DNA from: DASZVB01 sp035545855
Lineage (GTDB): Bacteria; Myxococcota_A; Polyangia; Polyangiales; Polyangiaceae
Reading direction: 5' to 3'
Assembly (NCBI GenBank): GCA_035545855.1
Contig: DASZXK010000101.1
Coordinates: 1-64,000, forward strand
DNA length: 64,000 nt
Positions within the stretch are counted from its first letter, which is position 1. The number at the start of each line of letters is the position of its first letter. Below, piece by piece: positions 17,611 through 26,026 of this stretch. Position numbers and translations under genes: made by a program. A model generated the notes under the pieces. That model worked only from the letters and a program-made list of their open reading frames with translations. It was not told the DNA's origin and did not search any database.

Positions 17611-17635
17611 CGCGTGCCGGCGAAGCCGGCACGCG
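17611..17635. terminator. Strong hairpin between convergent genes
   Basis: CGCGTGCCGGC and GCCGGCACGCG form a perfect 11-bp stem around a GAA loop, beginning 5 bases after the phosphatase stop and 34 bases before the end of the convergent MarR gene. It can act in both directions. Confidence 0.65.
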
Positions 17636-17668
17636 CGACAGCCGAAGGACCCCGGTCGAGCCGCTCCG

Positions 17669-18190
17669 TCACTCGCTTCGGAGCCGCGCCCCGGCCGCGG
17701 CACGGGGCCTCGAACGCCCATTCGCGCCGGCGGTTCCAGCGTCTTCGGCTGGTGCAGTGTCCGCGAGCGCGTGGGCGCATGACGTGAGCACGCGCCTGAG
17801 CACGAGGGCGTCGGCCGTCGAGAGACTCGAGAGGAGCCGCTCCTCGATGGGCAGCGAGGCCCGATCGCACCTGGCCAGCAGCGCCGCCCCTTTCGGCGTC
17901 AGGCTGATGCACATGACGCGGCTGTGGCTTTCGCTGACCTTTCGCCGAATGAGGCCCCGACCCTCGAGCTCGAGCACGATCTGATTCATCGCCTGCGGAG
18001 TGACGAAGACCCTGCGAGCGAGCTGGGCGGACGACAGGCCGTCGCGAGCGCCGAGGATGCTGAGCGCCGTGTACTCGGGGGTCGTGACACCGAGAGGGGC
18101 GAGGACCTTGTCGAGCCGCGCACGCAGGCCTCGTTCGACCTGTTTCACCAGGTAGGCGATCCGCGGCTCGGAGCTCTGGGGCGTCGTCAT
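17669..18190 (-). CDS. MarR-family regulator of the adjacent catabolic operon
   Basis: The 173-residue protein is a MarR-type winged helix-turn-helix. It has an N-terminal helix, the recognition region LSSAQLARRVFVTPQAMNQI (residues 52-71), and the wing LIRRKVSESHSRVMCISLTPKG (80-101) with its conserved Arg/Asp-type hairpin. The C-terminal tail is Ala/Arg-rich and probably disordered. It is divergent from the aromatic-catabolism operon, with 74 bp between start codons, and the perfect 17-bp palindrome in that gap is its likely operator. Most MarR proteins of such operons repress until an aromatic acid or its CoA thioester binds. The effector here is unknown; the CoA ligase in the operon makes a CoA thioester a reasonable guess. 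Confidence 0.9.
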   Translation of the reverse strand: MTTPQSSEPRIAYLVKQVERGLRARLDKVLAPLGVTTPEYTALSILGARDGLSSAQLARRVFVTPQAMNQIVLELEGRGLIRRKVSESHSRVMCISLTPKGAALLARCDRASLPIEERLLSSLSTADALVLRRVLTSCAHALADTAPAEDAGTAGANGRSRPRAAAGARLRSE

Positions 18191-18192
18191 CG

Positions 18193-18221
18193 TTGACAGG
18201 ATATACGGTCGCGCGTATCAA
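18193..18221 (+). promoter_or_regulatory. Promoter of the catabolic operon
   Basis: A consensus -35 TTGACA (18193-18198) is followed after 17 bp by TATCAA (18216-18221) as -10. The -10 lies within the left arm of the palindrome at 18216-18232, so regulator binding would block RNA polymerase. It precedes the first operon gene by about 45 bp. Confidence 0.6.
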
Positions 18222-18232
18222 GGTGCTTGATA
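18216..18232. promoter_or_regulatory. Perfect 17-bp MarR-type operator
   Basis: TATCAAGGTGCTTGATA is a perfect inverted repeat with 7-base arms and a 3-base centre, typical of MarR sites. It lies in the MarR/operon divergent region over the -10. A second box of the same length and outer arms is at 27006-27022. Confidence 0.75.
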
Positions 18233-18264
18233 CTATCCCGGGCGCGACCCGGGGCGGAGGTTCG

Positions 18265-19266
18265 ATGCGCGCGGCCGTCGCGATTGGCGTAAATGAGCGA
18301 GATCCCGTCTCGGCGATCCAGCCGCGGGACGACTGGCGGCTGCCCGCGGCAGGTCCGGGACAGGTGCTCGTTCGCGTCGCGGCAACGACGGTGAATCAGC
18401 ATGACCTCTGGGCCCTCCGTGGCGTGGGGGTGCGGCCGGACTCCTTTCCGAGGATCCTCGGGTGCGACGTGGTCGGCTGGGACCCGGAGGGGAACGAGGT
18501 CATGGTCACGGGCTGCTTCGGCGATCCGGATGCGGGTGGCGGAGACGAAACGCTCGACCCGAAGCGTTCGCTCGTGTCGGAAGATCTTCCCGGGTCCTTC
18601 GCGGAGTACACGGTCGTCCCCGCCCGTAACGTCATCCCGAAACCGGCGCGGCTCACCTTTCGCGAGGCGGCGTGCCTGAACGTCGGCTGGTCGACGACTT
18701 ACCGCGCCCTCTTCACTCGCGCGGCGGCGAGACCGGGTGAACGTCTCCTGGTTCAGGGCGCGGGCGGCGGCGTCGCCACGGCGGCGGTCGCGATGGCGCG
18801 GGCCGCCGGGCTTCACGTCACGGTCACGACCCGGTCGGAGGCGAAGCGCGCGCGCGCCCTCGCGCTCGGCGCCCACGAGGCGGTTCCCACGGGCGAACAC
18901 CTCCGGGAGCCCGTGGACATCGTCTTCGACACCGTGGGCGCAGCCACGTTCCGGCACAGCCTGCGGTCCGTCCGGCCAGGAGGGCGCATCGTGACCTCCG
19001 GCGCCACCACGGGGTCGGACATCCCGTTCGAGCTGCCACGAATCTTCTATCATCAGGTCTCGATCATCGGCTCGACGTCGGGGACGCGCGCGGAGACGCT
19101 CCGGATGCTCCGCTTCATGGACGCGGCCGACCTTCGGCCCGTGATCGATTCCACGTACCCGCTCGAACGCGTGCGCGACGCGTTCGAACGGCTCCAGGCG
19201 CCGGACCTCTTCGGAAACGTCGTTCTCGACGTCGCGACGCTCTCCGGCGCGGGCAGCCCATGCTGA
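18265..19266 (+). CDS. MDR-superfamily NAD(P)H-dependent reductase (quinone oxidoreductase-like)
   Basis: The 333-residue protein has the medium-chain dehydrogenase/reductase plan: a GroES-like N-domain, NQHDLWALRG (44-53), GCDVVGW (66-72), and a Rossmann domain with VQGAGGGVATAAVAMARAAG (163-182). The GHE zinc-ligand motif of alcohol dehydrogenases is missing, so it is more like zinc-free quinone or enone reductases. ATG 18265 is chosen because GGCGGAGG lies just upstream; a longer frame back to 18193 would cover the operator. First gene of the operon, overlapping the ligase by 7 bp. It may reduce an unsaturated intermediate or side chain during catabolism. The exact substrate is unknown. 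Confidence 0.85.
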   Translation: MRAAVAIGVNERDPVSAIQPRDDWRLPAAGPGQVLVRVAATTVNQHDLWALRGVGVRPDSFPRILGCDVVGWDPEGNEVMVTGCFGDPDAGGGDETLDPKRSLVSEDLPGSFAEYTVVPARNVIPKPARLTFREAACLNVGWSTTYRALFTRAAARPGERLLVQGAGGGVATAAVAMARAAGLHVTVTTRSEAKRARALALGAHEAVPTGEHLREPVDIVFDTVGAATFRHSLRSVRPGGRIVTSGATTGSDIPFELPRIFYHQVSIIGSTSGTRAETLRMLRFMDAADLRPVIDSTYPLERVRDAFERLQAPDLFGNVVLDVATLSGAGSPC

Positions 19267-20786
19267 CGATGATCGATCCAATCGATCACGCGAAGCGGCA
19301 TCACGCCGCCCGCGTCGCCGTGATAGACGGACCACGGCGCCTCTCCTTCGCCGAGCTCCACGAACGGGCGGCTCGCCTCGGAGCCGGGCTCCGTCGACTC
19401 GGAATTCGCGAAGGGGATCGCGTCGCCGTCCTCGCGTCGAACGGCCACCGATACGTCGAAGCGTTCCTCGGGATCCCCGCGTTCGGGATGGTCGTCGTTC
19501 CGCTGAACACGCGCCTCGCCGAGCCGGAGCTCGCCGCGATCCTGAAGGACGCGAAGCCTCGGGTGCTCCTCACCGATCGGGATCCCGGCAGGCTCGCGTT
19601 CGGCGTCGAACACACCATCGCGCTCACGTCCGAGTACGAGGCCATCCTCCTGGAGACGGGGGGTGTCCCCTCGCCGTGTCGCGACGAAGGTGCCGTCGCC
19701 GCGCTCTTCTACACGGGTGGCACGACGGGGAAACCGAAGGGCGTCATCGCGACCCACCGCAACCTCGTCGCGAACGCGTTCCACAAGACGGTCGCATGCT
19801 CGCTCTCTCCCGAGGACCGATTCCTGGCGATCGCCGCGATGTTTCACGTGGCCGGCGTCGCTCCACTCGTCGGGCTCGTCTGGCTCGGGGCGACCACGGT
19901 GACTCTCCCCTCGTTCGAGCCGGAGGCGACCCTCGATGCGATCGAGCACCATCGCATCACCGTCATCATGCCCGTTCCCACGATGGTGGCCGCCCTCGTC
20001 GCGTCACAGCGTCGCAGGCCCCGCGACGTGTCGTCGCTCCGGATGCTCGGACATGCCGGGTCGTCCATCCCGAACGCGCTCATCGAGGCGGCGCACGAGA
20101 CGTTCCCCGACGCGGAGCTCGCGCAATTCTACGGGGCGACCGAGACCGCATCGATAGTCACGTGCTTTCGCCACGAAGAAAGGGCGATCGGGACGCCTCT
20201 GCTCGGGTCTTGCGGGCAGGCGGCAGCCGGCGTCGCCGTGAAGATCGCACGCCAAGACGGCTCGGAGTGCGCTCCAGGAGAAGTGGGCGAGATCCTCGTG
20301 CGCGGACCGAACGTCACCGTCGGCTACTGGAACGACCCTGCCGCGACGGCGGCGGCCCTGGACGGGGGATGGTACCGGAGCGGTGACCTCGGTCTGATGC
20401 GGGACGACGGCTACGTCTTCGTCGTCGATCGCAAGAAGGACATGATCATCACCGGAGGCGAGAACGTCTACTCGATCGAGGTCGAGGACGTACTCGGGCG
20501 TCATCCTTCGGTCGTCGAAGCCGCCGTGTTCGGTGTTCCGGATCCCACCTGGGGCGAGGCCGTGCAGGCAGTCGTCGTCGTGGGAGAGGATCTCCTCCCG
20601 GTGGCCGCGGCGGTAGTCGAAGAGCTACGCGCGCACTGTCGTCAATTCGTCGCGGGCTACAAGGTGCCGAAACACATCGAACTCCAGGCGGCGCCGCTTC
20701 CGAAGTCCGGGCCGGGCAAGGTCCTGAAGCGAGCGCTCCGTGAGCGCTTCATCGCGAGCGAAGGCACGAATCCAGGAAGGTCGTGA
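19260..20786 (+). CDS. Acyl/aryl-CoA ligase (AMP-forming)
   Basis: This 508-residue protein belongs to the ANL superfamily. The P-loop YTGGTTGKPKG is at 151-161, a FYGATETAS (A5-type) motif is near 289, YRSGDLG near 376, KDMIITGGENVYSIEVE near 396, and the C-terminal lysine in KSGPGKVLKR near 492-500. It activates a carboxylic acid with ATP to an acyl-AMP and transfers it to CoA. Overlap with the upstream gene is 7 bp, and with the downstream dehydrogenase 1 bp (TGATG). In this operon it would activate an aromatic acid or an acid released after ring cleavage. Its product could also be the inducer of the MarR regulator. Substrate preference cannot be read from the sequence. Confidence 0.92.
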   Translation: MLTMIDPIDHAKRHHAARVAVIDGPRRLSFAELHERAARLGAGLRRLGIREGDRVAVLASNGHRYVEAFLGIPAFGMVVVPLNTRLAEPELAAILKDAKPRVLLTDRDPGRLAFGVEHTIALTSEYEAILLETGGVPSPCRDEGAVAALFYTGGTTGKPKGVIATHRNLVANAFHKTVACSLSPEDRFLAIAAMFHVAGVAPLVGLVWLGATTVTLPSFEPEATLDAIEHHRITVIMPVPTMVAALVASQRRRPRDVSSLRMLGHAGSSIPNALIEAAHETFPDAELAQFYGATETASIVTCFRHEERAIGTPLLGSCGQAAAGVAVKIARQDGSECAPGEVGEILVRGPNVTVGYWNDPAATAAALDGGWYRSGDLGLMRDDGYVFVVDRKKDMIITGGENVYSIEVEDVLGRHPSVVEAAVFGVPDPTWGEAVQAVVVVGEDLLPVAAAVVEELRAHCRQFVAGYKVPKHIELQAAPLPKSGPGKVLKRALRERFIASEGTNPGRS

Positions 20787-22258
20787 TGTCCATCCGTATC
20801 CAAGACGTCGAGGTGGACGGCCGCCACTTCATCGGCGGCGAGCGCCGCGCCGTCACCACGGGCACCTTCGAGGTGTTCTCTCCGATCGACGGCGCCGTCC
20901 TCGGCGAGGTCGCCGCTGGAGGTCGCGCGGACGTGGACCTGGCCGTGTCGGCGGCTCGGGATGCGTTCCCTGCCTGGGCCGCGCTGGGTCCCGCGCGCCG
21001 CGGCGACATCTTGAAGCGATTCGCCGCCGGCATCCTGGAGCGCCGGGAAGACCTTTCCCAGGTGGAGACGGTCGACAACGGCTCGCTCCTCGTCGCGAAC
21101 CAGAAGCGCGTCGTCGAACGGGCCGCGCACAACGTCTCCTACTTCGCCGCGCTCGCGACGACGCTGGAGAGCGAGGTCATCGCCGGGCACGAGGTCGACA
21201 ACCACGTGCGGTACGAACCTTCGGGCGTGGCGGCGCTGATCACGCCGTGGAACGCCCCGTTGATGCTCTCGACCTGGAAGGTCGGTCCGGCGCTGGCGGC
21301 GGGCAATACCGTCGTGCTCAAGCCGCCGGAGTGGGCTCCGCTCACCTGCTCCCTCCTCGCGGACATCGCTCACCGCGCCGGAGTGCCGCGCGGCGTGCTC
21401 AACGTCGTGCAGGGGGTCGGCGCCGAGGCGGGCCAGGCGCTCGTCGAGCACCCCGGAGTCGATCGCGTGAGCTTCACCGGATCCACGGCGACCGGACGCA
21501 TCGTGAGCCGCGCCGCGGCGGCGAACGTCACGCCCGTGAGTCTCGAGCTCGGGGGCAAGTCTCCGTTCGTCGTGTTCGCCGACGCCGATCTCGACCAGGC
21601 CGCGAGCACCGTGGCGGCTCAGTTCAACAACGCCGGCCAGGTGTGCCTCGCCGGGACGCGTATCCTGGTGGAGGGCGCGGTGGAGGCCGACTTCCGCGCG
21701 CGGGTGCTGGAGGCCGCCAAGGCGTTCACCGTGGGAGATCCTCGCCAGCGAGGCGTTCGCGTGGGACCACTCATCCATCCGCGTCAGCTCGCGCGCGTTT
21801 CGGGATTCGTCGAGCGCGCACTAGCCGCGGGCGCGACGGCGCTGATCGGCGGCGCGCCGGATCCGCGCGGCGGGCTCTACTACCAGCCGACGATCCTCAC
21901 GGGGGTCGAGGAGTCCGCGGAGGTCGTGCAGAACGAGGTCTTCGGGCCCGTGCTCACGTGGCAGACGTTCGACGACGAAGACGAAGCGTTCACGCTGGCG
22001 AACGGGACCGCCTACGGCCTCGCCGCGGTCGTCTACACGCGCGATCGAGAGCGGGCCATGCGTGTCGCCAGGCGCATCACGGCGGGAACGGTGTGGGTGA
22101 ACTGCTACTTCGCCCGCGATCTGGACGCCCCGTTCGGAGGAGCGCGGCAGTCCGGCATCGGGCGCGAAGGCGGCAAGTGGAGCTTCGACTTCTACTGCGA
22201 CGTGAAGAACGTCGCGATGAAGCGAGGGACGTTCGCCGGAGAGGGGACACATGGGTAG
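20786..22258 (+). CDS. Aldehyde dehydrogenase, HpaE-like
   Basis: The 490-residue protein has all NAD-dependent aldehyde dehydrogenase residues: PWNAP (154-158, Asn156), KPPEWAP (179-185, Lys179), LELGGKSP (253-260, Glu254) and the nucleophile in NNAGQVCLAG (281-290, Cys287). Neighbouring HpaD-like and HpaG-like genes suggest it oxidises the ring-cleavage semialdehyde, as HpaE does for 5-carboxymethyl-2-hydroxymuconate semialdehyde. I chose ATG 20786, which overlaps the ligase stop as TGATG; the preceding GTG codon is not needed. AGGAAGG lies upstream. It overlaps the dioxygenase gene by 8 bp. The enzyme family is certain; the substrate is inferred from context. Confidence 0.92.
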   Translation: MSIRIQDVEVDGRHFIGGERRAVTTGTFEVFSPIDGAVLGEVAAGGRADVDLAVSAARDAFPAWAALGPARRGDILKRFAAGILERREDLSQVETVDNGSLLVANQKRVVERAAHNVSYFAALATTLESEVIAGHEVDNHVRYEPSGVAALITPWNAPLMLSTWKVGPALAAGNTVVLKPPEWAPLTCSLLADIAHRAGVPRGVLNVVQGVGAEAGQALVEHPGVDRVSFTGSTATGRIVSRAAAANVTPVSLELGGKSPFVVFADADLDQAASTVAAQFNNAGQVCLAGTRILVEGAVEADFRARVLEAAKAFTVGDPRQRGVRVGPLIHPRQLARVSGFVERALAAGATALIGGAPDPRGGLYYQPTILTGVEESAEVVQNEVFGPVLTWQTFDDEDEAFTLANGTAYGLAAVVYTRDRERAMRVARRITAGTVWVNCYFARDLDAPFGGARQSGIGREGGKWSFDFYCDVKNVAMKRGTFAGEGTHG

Positions 22259-23132
22259 CCTGGCCGCGATCGCCGTCGTCGCTCACCAGCCCATGGTGAT
22301 GGTCGACGAGAGAATCCGCATCGAGCTCGGCGGCACGGGCGCCGATACGACGCTCGTCGAGCCCGGCTATCGGCGTCTCCGGGAACGATTCGCGGAACTC
22401 GGCGTGAATACGTTCGTCATCGTCGACACGCACTGGTTCACGACGACGGAGCACGTCGTCGCCGGAGCCGCTCGCTTCGAGGGCCGCTACACGAGCGACG
22501 AGATGCCGCGGAACATCTGCGAATTGCCGTACGAATACGAGGGTGCGCCCGAGCTCGCCAGGGCCTGGCACGAAGTCGGCAAGGAGCGCGGCCTCTACAC
22601 CGTCAACGTCACGACGCCATCCCTCCCGCAGCACTATCCGACGATCAATCTCGTCCACCACCTCCGTCGTCACGAACGGGTCCTCTCGTGCGGTGTCGTG
22701 CAGACGGGCTCGAATGAAGACTACCTGGCGCTCGGCTACGCGCTCGGCGAGGCGGTGCGTCGGGTGGATGGGGCTCGGGTTGCCGTGCTCGGAAGCGGCG
22801 GCATGAGCCACCGCTTCTGGCCGCTCGGAACGATCCGGCGCCACTTCGGATACGACTCGGCGCACGTCATTTCCGACGGTGCGCGGGAGATGGACCGCCG
22901 CATCCTATCCCTCTGGGAGCGCGGGGACCATGCCGCCGTGGTCGAGCTCTGCCCGGAATACCAGGCGCGGCACCATCCGGAGGGTCGCTTCGCGCACTAC
23001 CTGATGGCGCTCGGCGCGGCGGGCGGGGCCGAATGCCGAGCGCGAGGCGAGCGCCTCTCCGAATACGAGAACGCGGTCGGCACGGGGCAGGTCCACGTCC
23101 TCTTCGATCTGACGCAAGGAGCCCGAACGTGA
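22251..23132 (+). CDS. Class III (LigB-type) extradiol ring-cleavage dioxygenase, HpaD-like
   Basis: The 293-residue protein matches the homoprotocatechuate 2,3-dioxygenase type. Motifs are AHQP (His12), VDTHW (His61), FEGRYTSDEMP (77-87), and GSGGMSHRF (181-189, His187). PEG (Glu244) in the LMALGA helix is the likely third metal ligand beside His12 and His61. It would bind Fe(II) and open a catechol-type ring next to the hydroxyls. Comparison with the enterobacterial HpaD sequence that I remember supports the subgroup, since TSNELP, THW, GSLSHRF and GTGQV have counterparts here. Start ATG 22251 is preceded by GGAGAGGGG. The true substrate could be 3,4-dihydroxyphenylacetate or a related catechol with a side chain. 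Confidence 0.9.
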   Translation: MGSLAAIAVVAHQPMVMVDERIRIELGGTGADTTLVEPGYRRLRERFAELGVNTFVIVDTHWFTTTEHVVAGAARFEGRYTSDEMPRNICELPYEYEGAPELARAWHEVGKERGLYTVNVTTPSLPQHYPTINLVHHLRRHERVLSCGVVQTGSNEDYLALGYALGEAVRRVDGARVAVLGSGGMSHRFWPLGTIRRHFGYDSAHVISDGAREMDRRILSLWERGDHAAVVELCPEYQARHHPEGRFAHYLMALGAAGGAECRARGERLSEYENAVGTGQVHVLFDLTQGART

Positions 23133-23911
23133 CACTCGTGGGTTGGACGCTGCCGCAGACGGCGACGGGGCGATCGTCGATCGTCTCGCCGCCGCCGTGG
23201 CACTATTCCGGCGAGATCATCGCGGTCGACTTCACGGCTCCCGTGGACGCCGTCGCCGCGCTGCTGCCGGACGGGTTCTCGCCTTCCGCCGATGGCGCGG
23301 CGAGCGTCGTCTTCGCGGACTGGTGCTCGGCGAGCGACCACGACGAACGCGTGATCGCCGATCCTGCGGTCGGCCAGTATCGAGAGGCGTACGTCGTGCT
23401 TCACGCCAGCCGGGCGGGCGCGCGTGTCGGTCGCGTGCCGTTCATCTGGGTCGACAGCGAGCTGTCGCTCCTGCGCGGGCAGATCCAGGGCTTCCCGAAG
23501 AAGCTCGGGCAGATCGCCATGACGCGACCGGTGGCCCTCGGGCGGGGCGGGGTCCGGAAGGCGCAGGGCGGAAGGTTTGCGGCGCACGCGTCGAGCCACG
23601 GGCGACGAGTACTCACGGCGAGCGTCACGCTCGAGGGCGTCGCAGAACGACTCCCGCGCGCCGCGACGCTACCGCTCGTCCATACGCGTCTCTTCCCCTC
23701 GATGGAAGGTTCCGTGCCGGCGGTGCACGAGCTTCAGTTCGGCAACATCACGGGGTTCGAGCACGGCGCCGTCCACACGGGTCGCGCGACGCTCGAGCTC
23801 GGCCGGACGGAATACGAAGAAATCGAGGCGCTCGGTCCGGTGACCGTCGGCGCCGGTCACGTGTTCTCTCTCGCGTTCTCGGTCGTCGGGGGAAGGGTCG
23901 AGCCGCTGTGA
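23129..23911 (+). CDS. Acetoacetate decarboxylase-like protein
   Basis: This 260-residue protein is related to acetoacetate decarboxylase. The segment GQIQGFPKKLGQI (117-129) keeps the adjacent lysines (124-125), one of which forms the Schiff base in the clostridial enzyme. LLPDGFSPSADG (46-57) and the beta-rich core also fit. The family includes proteins that act on other keto acids. In this operon it may decarboxylate or isomerise a ring-cleavage product, a role not covered by HpaE, HpaD or HpaG. Start GTG 23129 overlaps the dioxygenase stop as GTGA, with AAGGAG seven bases upstream. Translation is coupled on both sides. The reaction is unknown. Confidence 0.85.
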   Translation: MTLVGWTLPQTATGRSSIVSPPPWHYSGEIIAVDFTAPVDAVAALLPDGFSPSADGAASVVFADWCSASDHDERVIADPAVGQYREAYVVLHASRAGARVGRVPFIWVDSELSLLRGQIQGFPKKLGQIAMTRPVALGRGGVRKAQGGRFAAHASSHGRRVLTASVTLEGVAERLPRAATLPLVHTRLFPSMEGSVPAVHELQFGNITGFEHGAVHTGRATLELGRTEYEEIEALGPVTVGAGHVFSLAFSVVGGRVEPL

Positions 23912-24858
23912 GCGTTCTGGACGGGCCTCGTCGTGACGCGCGCCGGATCCTTTTGTCCGGGCGCCCGCGCGACTGCGTCGTGGAGGGCGAGCACCTCGTC
24001 CTGGACGACGGAACCACGGTCGCCGAATCCTCCGCCACGTATCTGCCTCCGGTGTCGCCGGGGACCATCGTCTGCGTCCACCTGAACTACCGGTCGCGAG
24101 CAGACGAGTTCGGGGTCGCCATCGAAGGCGCCCACCCGACGTACTTCCTGAAGCCGCCGACCGCGATCAACGCGCACGGCGGGAACCTCGTGCGCCCCGA
24201 GGATTGCGCGCTCATGAACTACGAGGGCGAAATCGCAGCCGTCGTCGGTCGTCCGATGCGCCGCGTTCGCCCCCGGGACGCATGGGACTACCTCGCAGGG
24301 TTCGCGTGCGCGAACGACGTCGGGGTGCACGACTTCCGTGACACCGACGCGGGGTCCATGCTGCGCGTGAAGGGGCAGGATGGGTTCTGCCCGATTGGTC
24401 CGGGAGTCGTCAGCGGGGTCGACGTCCGCCGCTCGACGCTCTCCACGTACGTGAACGGCGAGAAGGTGCAGAGCGGAGCGGTGGCGGAGATGGTCTGGGA
24501 CATCGGCGAGCTCCTCGCGGACATCACCCGTCACATCACGCTGCGCCCGGGCGACATCGTCCTCACGGGAACCCCGTGGCACTCGCGCCCGGTATTTCCC
24601 GGCGACCTGGTCGAAGTGGAAGTCGACGGTCTCGGCCGCCTGTCCAATCGAGTGGTCGAGGGGCCGTCTCCGGAGAATCACTCCGGCTTTCCGGCGACGG
24701 TGACGAAGACGAGCCTCGGGGTCGCCTTGGGCTCGGACTACCACGTGCTCAAGGCGCGCGGCACGCCGCCCAGTGCCGACCAGTACCGCTCGCATCGGAC
24801 GGAGCTCGTTACAGCCAACATGACGGCGGCTCGGCCGCCACGGAGAGGTCCCTCATGA
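23908..24858 (+). CDS. Fumarylacetoacetate-hydrolase-family protein, HpaG-like
   Basis: The 316-residue protein has the FAH fold and its metal site: MNYEGEIAAVVGR (103-115, Glu106 and Glu108), ANDVGVHDFRD (135-145, Asp137) and the lysine in VKGQDGFCPIGP (154-165). FAH-family enzymes hydrolyse C-C bonds or decarboxylate and isomerise the products of meta-cleavage. HpaG acts on 5-oxopent-3-ene-1,2,5-tricarboxylate after HpaD and HpaE, and the neighbours match that order. Start GTG 23908 overlaps the previous stop (GTGA). The last 40 residues, with DYHVLKARG, are an extension beyond the usual end. Whether it decarboxylates or hydrolyses cannot be decided here. Confidence 0.9.
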   Translation: MSVLDGPRRDARRILLSGRPRDCVVEGEHLVLDDGTTVAESSATYLPPVSPGTIVCVHLNYRSRADEFGVAIEGAHPTYFLKPPTAINAHGGNLVRPEDCALMNYEGEIAAVVGRPMRRVRPRDAWDYLAGFACANDVGVHDFRDTDAGSMLRVKGQDGFCPIGPGVVSGVDVRRSTLSTYVNGEKVQSGAVAEMVWDIGELLADITRHITLRPGDIVLTGTPWHSRPVFPGDLVEVEVDGLGRLSNRVVEGPSPENHSGFPATVTKTSLGVALGSDYHVLKARGTPPSADQYRSHRTELVTANMTAARPPRRGPS

Positions 24859-25997
24859 ACACCCAGTCCAAACCCACGCCGCGGGCAGAACAGGTCGGCA
24901 GCCTCAAGCGATCGGCTCGTTTGATCGCCGCGAACGAAGCCGTCTACGCGCCCGGCCACGTCGCGATCGAAGACGCCGAGCGCGCTCACGGCATGGACGA
25001 GCTCTACGCCATCGCGGAGGAAGAAGCGCGAAGAGTGGTGCAGAAGCAGATCGACATCGGACTCGACGTCGTCACCGACGGCGAATTCCGCCGGTACATG
25101 TTCCTGAATTCCCTCTTCGACGGGATCACCGGGTTCTCGAGCGAGGTGTCGAAGGCGAAGTTCAAGGCCGCGGACGGCTCCGTGATCGAGTGGAACATGC
25201 AGTACGTCGTCGATCGACTGAAGCAGGTGGACAGCCCTGCCGCGCGCGAAGCGGCCTTCATGTCGAGCATCACGGACGAACTCTACAAGGTGACCTTCCC
25301 GGCAGGGTCGTTTCTCGCGCTCCCCTACAACTACAACGGGAAGCTGAACGGTCACGCCTACGCCTCCCATCGTGAGCTGGTGGAGCACGTCGTCGAGATC
25401 GAAAAGTCGATGATCGCCGACGTCGTGCGGGCCGGGTGTCGCTACGTGCAGCTGGATTTTCCGGTCTATCCGTTCCTGTGCGACCCCGACTGGTGCGCGC
25501 GGATGGAGCAACACGGCTACGACTGGAAAGAGACTCTCGAGCTCGCGACGTGGGCCGACCGCGAAGTCATCGCCGGGCTCCCCGAGCACGTGCGCACGGG
25601 CATCCACGTGTGCCGGGGCAACAACCAGGGCCGCTACGTCGCGGAAGGACGCCTCGATCCGGTTGCCGAGGCGATGTTCTCGCTCCCCTACGACTCCTTC
25701 CTCATCGAGTGGGAAGACAAGAGCCGCACCGGCGACTACTCGGCGCTCGCTCGGGTCCCGGCCGGGAACTCGGTCGTCGTGCTCGGAATCGTGAGCTCGA
25801 AGATGGCGAAGCTCGAGACCGAGGCGGGTCTCCTCGCGGAGCTCGACGCCGCGGCGAAGTACCTGACCCCCGAACGCCTGGCGGTGTCGCCGCAGTGTGG
25901 GTTCGCGTCCACGCTGAAGGGCAACCTCGTGACGGAAGACGATCAGTGGCGCAAACTCGAGCTCGTCGCGAAAACCGCCCGTCGATTCTGGTCTTGA
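24855..25997 (+). CDS. MetE-like (cobalamin-independent) zinc methyltransferase-family protein
   Basis: This 380-residue protein matches the C-terminal catalytic domain of MetE. The four zinc ligands are present: His251 and Cys253 (GIHVCRGN), Glu285 (FLIEWED) and Cys348 (SPQCGF). The conserved VTDGEFRR is at 73-80. It lacks the N-terminal half of true MetE, as do the shorter family members that transfer alkyl groups to thiols, such as epoxyalkane:coenzyme M transferase. In this operon, methionine synthesis is unlikely. A thiol-dependent step on an electrophilic intermediate, or removal of a methyl group from a methoxy-aromatic, is possible. Start ATG overlaps the FAH stop (ATGA), with GGAGAGG upstream. 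Function inferred only. Confidence 0.88.
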   Translation: MNTQSKPTPRAEQVGSLKRSARLIAANEAVYAPGHVAIEDAERAHGMDELYAIAEEEARRVVQKQIDIGLDVVTDGEFRRYMFLNSLFDGITGFSSEVSKAKFKAADGSVIEWNMQYVVDRLKQVDSPAAREAAFMSSITDELYKVTFPAGSFLALPYNYNGKLNGHAYASHRELVEHVVEIEKSMIADVVRAGCRYVQLDFPVYPFLCDPDWCARMEQHGYDWKETLELATWADREVIAGLPEHVRTGIHVCRGNNQGRYVAEGRLDPVAEAMFSLPYDSFLIEWEDKSRTGDYSALARVPAGNSVVVLGIVSSKMAKLETEAGLLAELDAAAKYLTPERLAVSPQCGFASTLKGNLVTEDDQWRKLELVAKTARRFWS

Positions 25998-26026
25998 ACG
26001 CTGCGCTCTGCTCGAGTCGAACGACG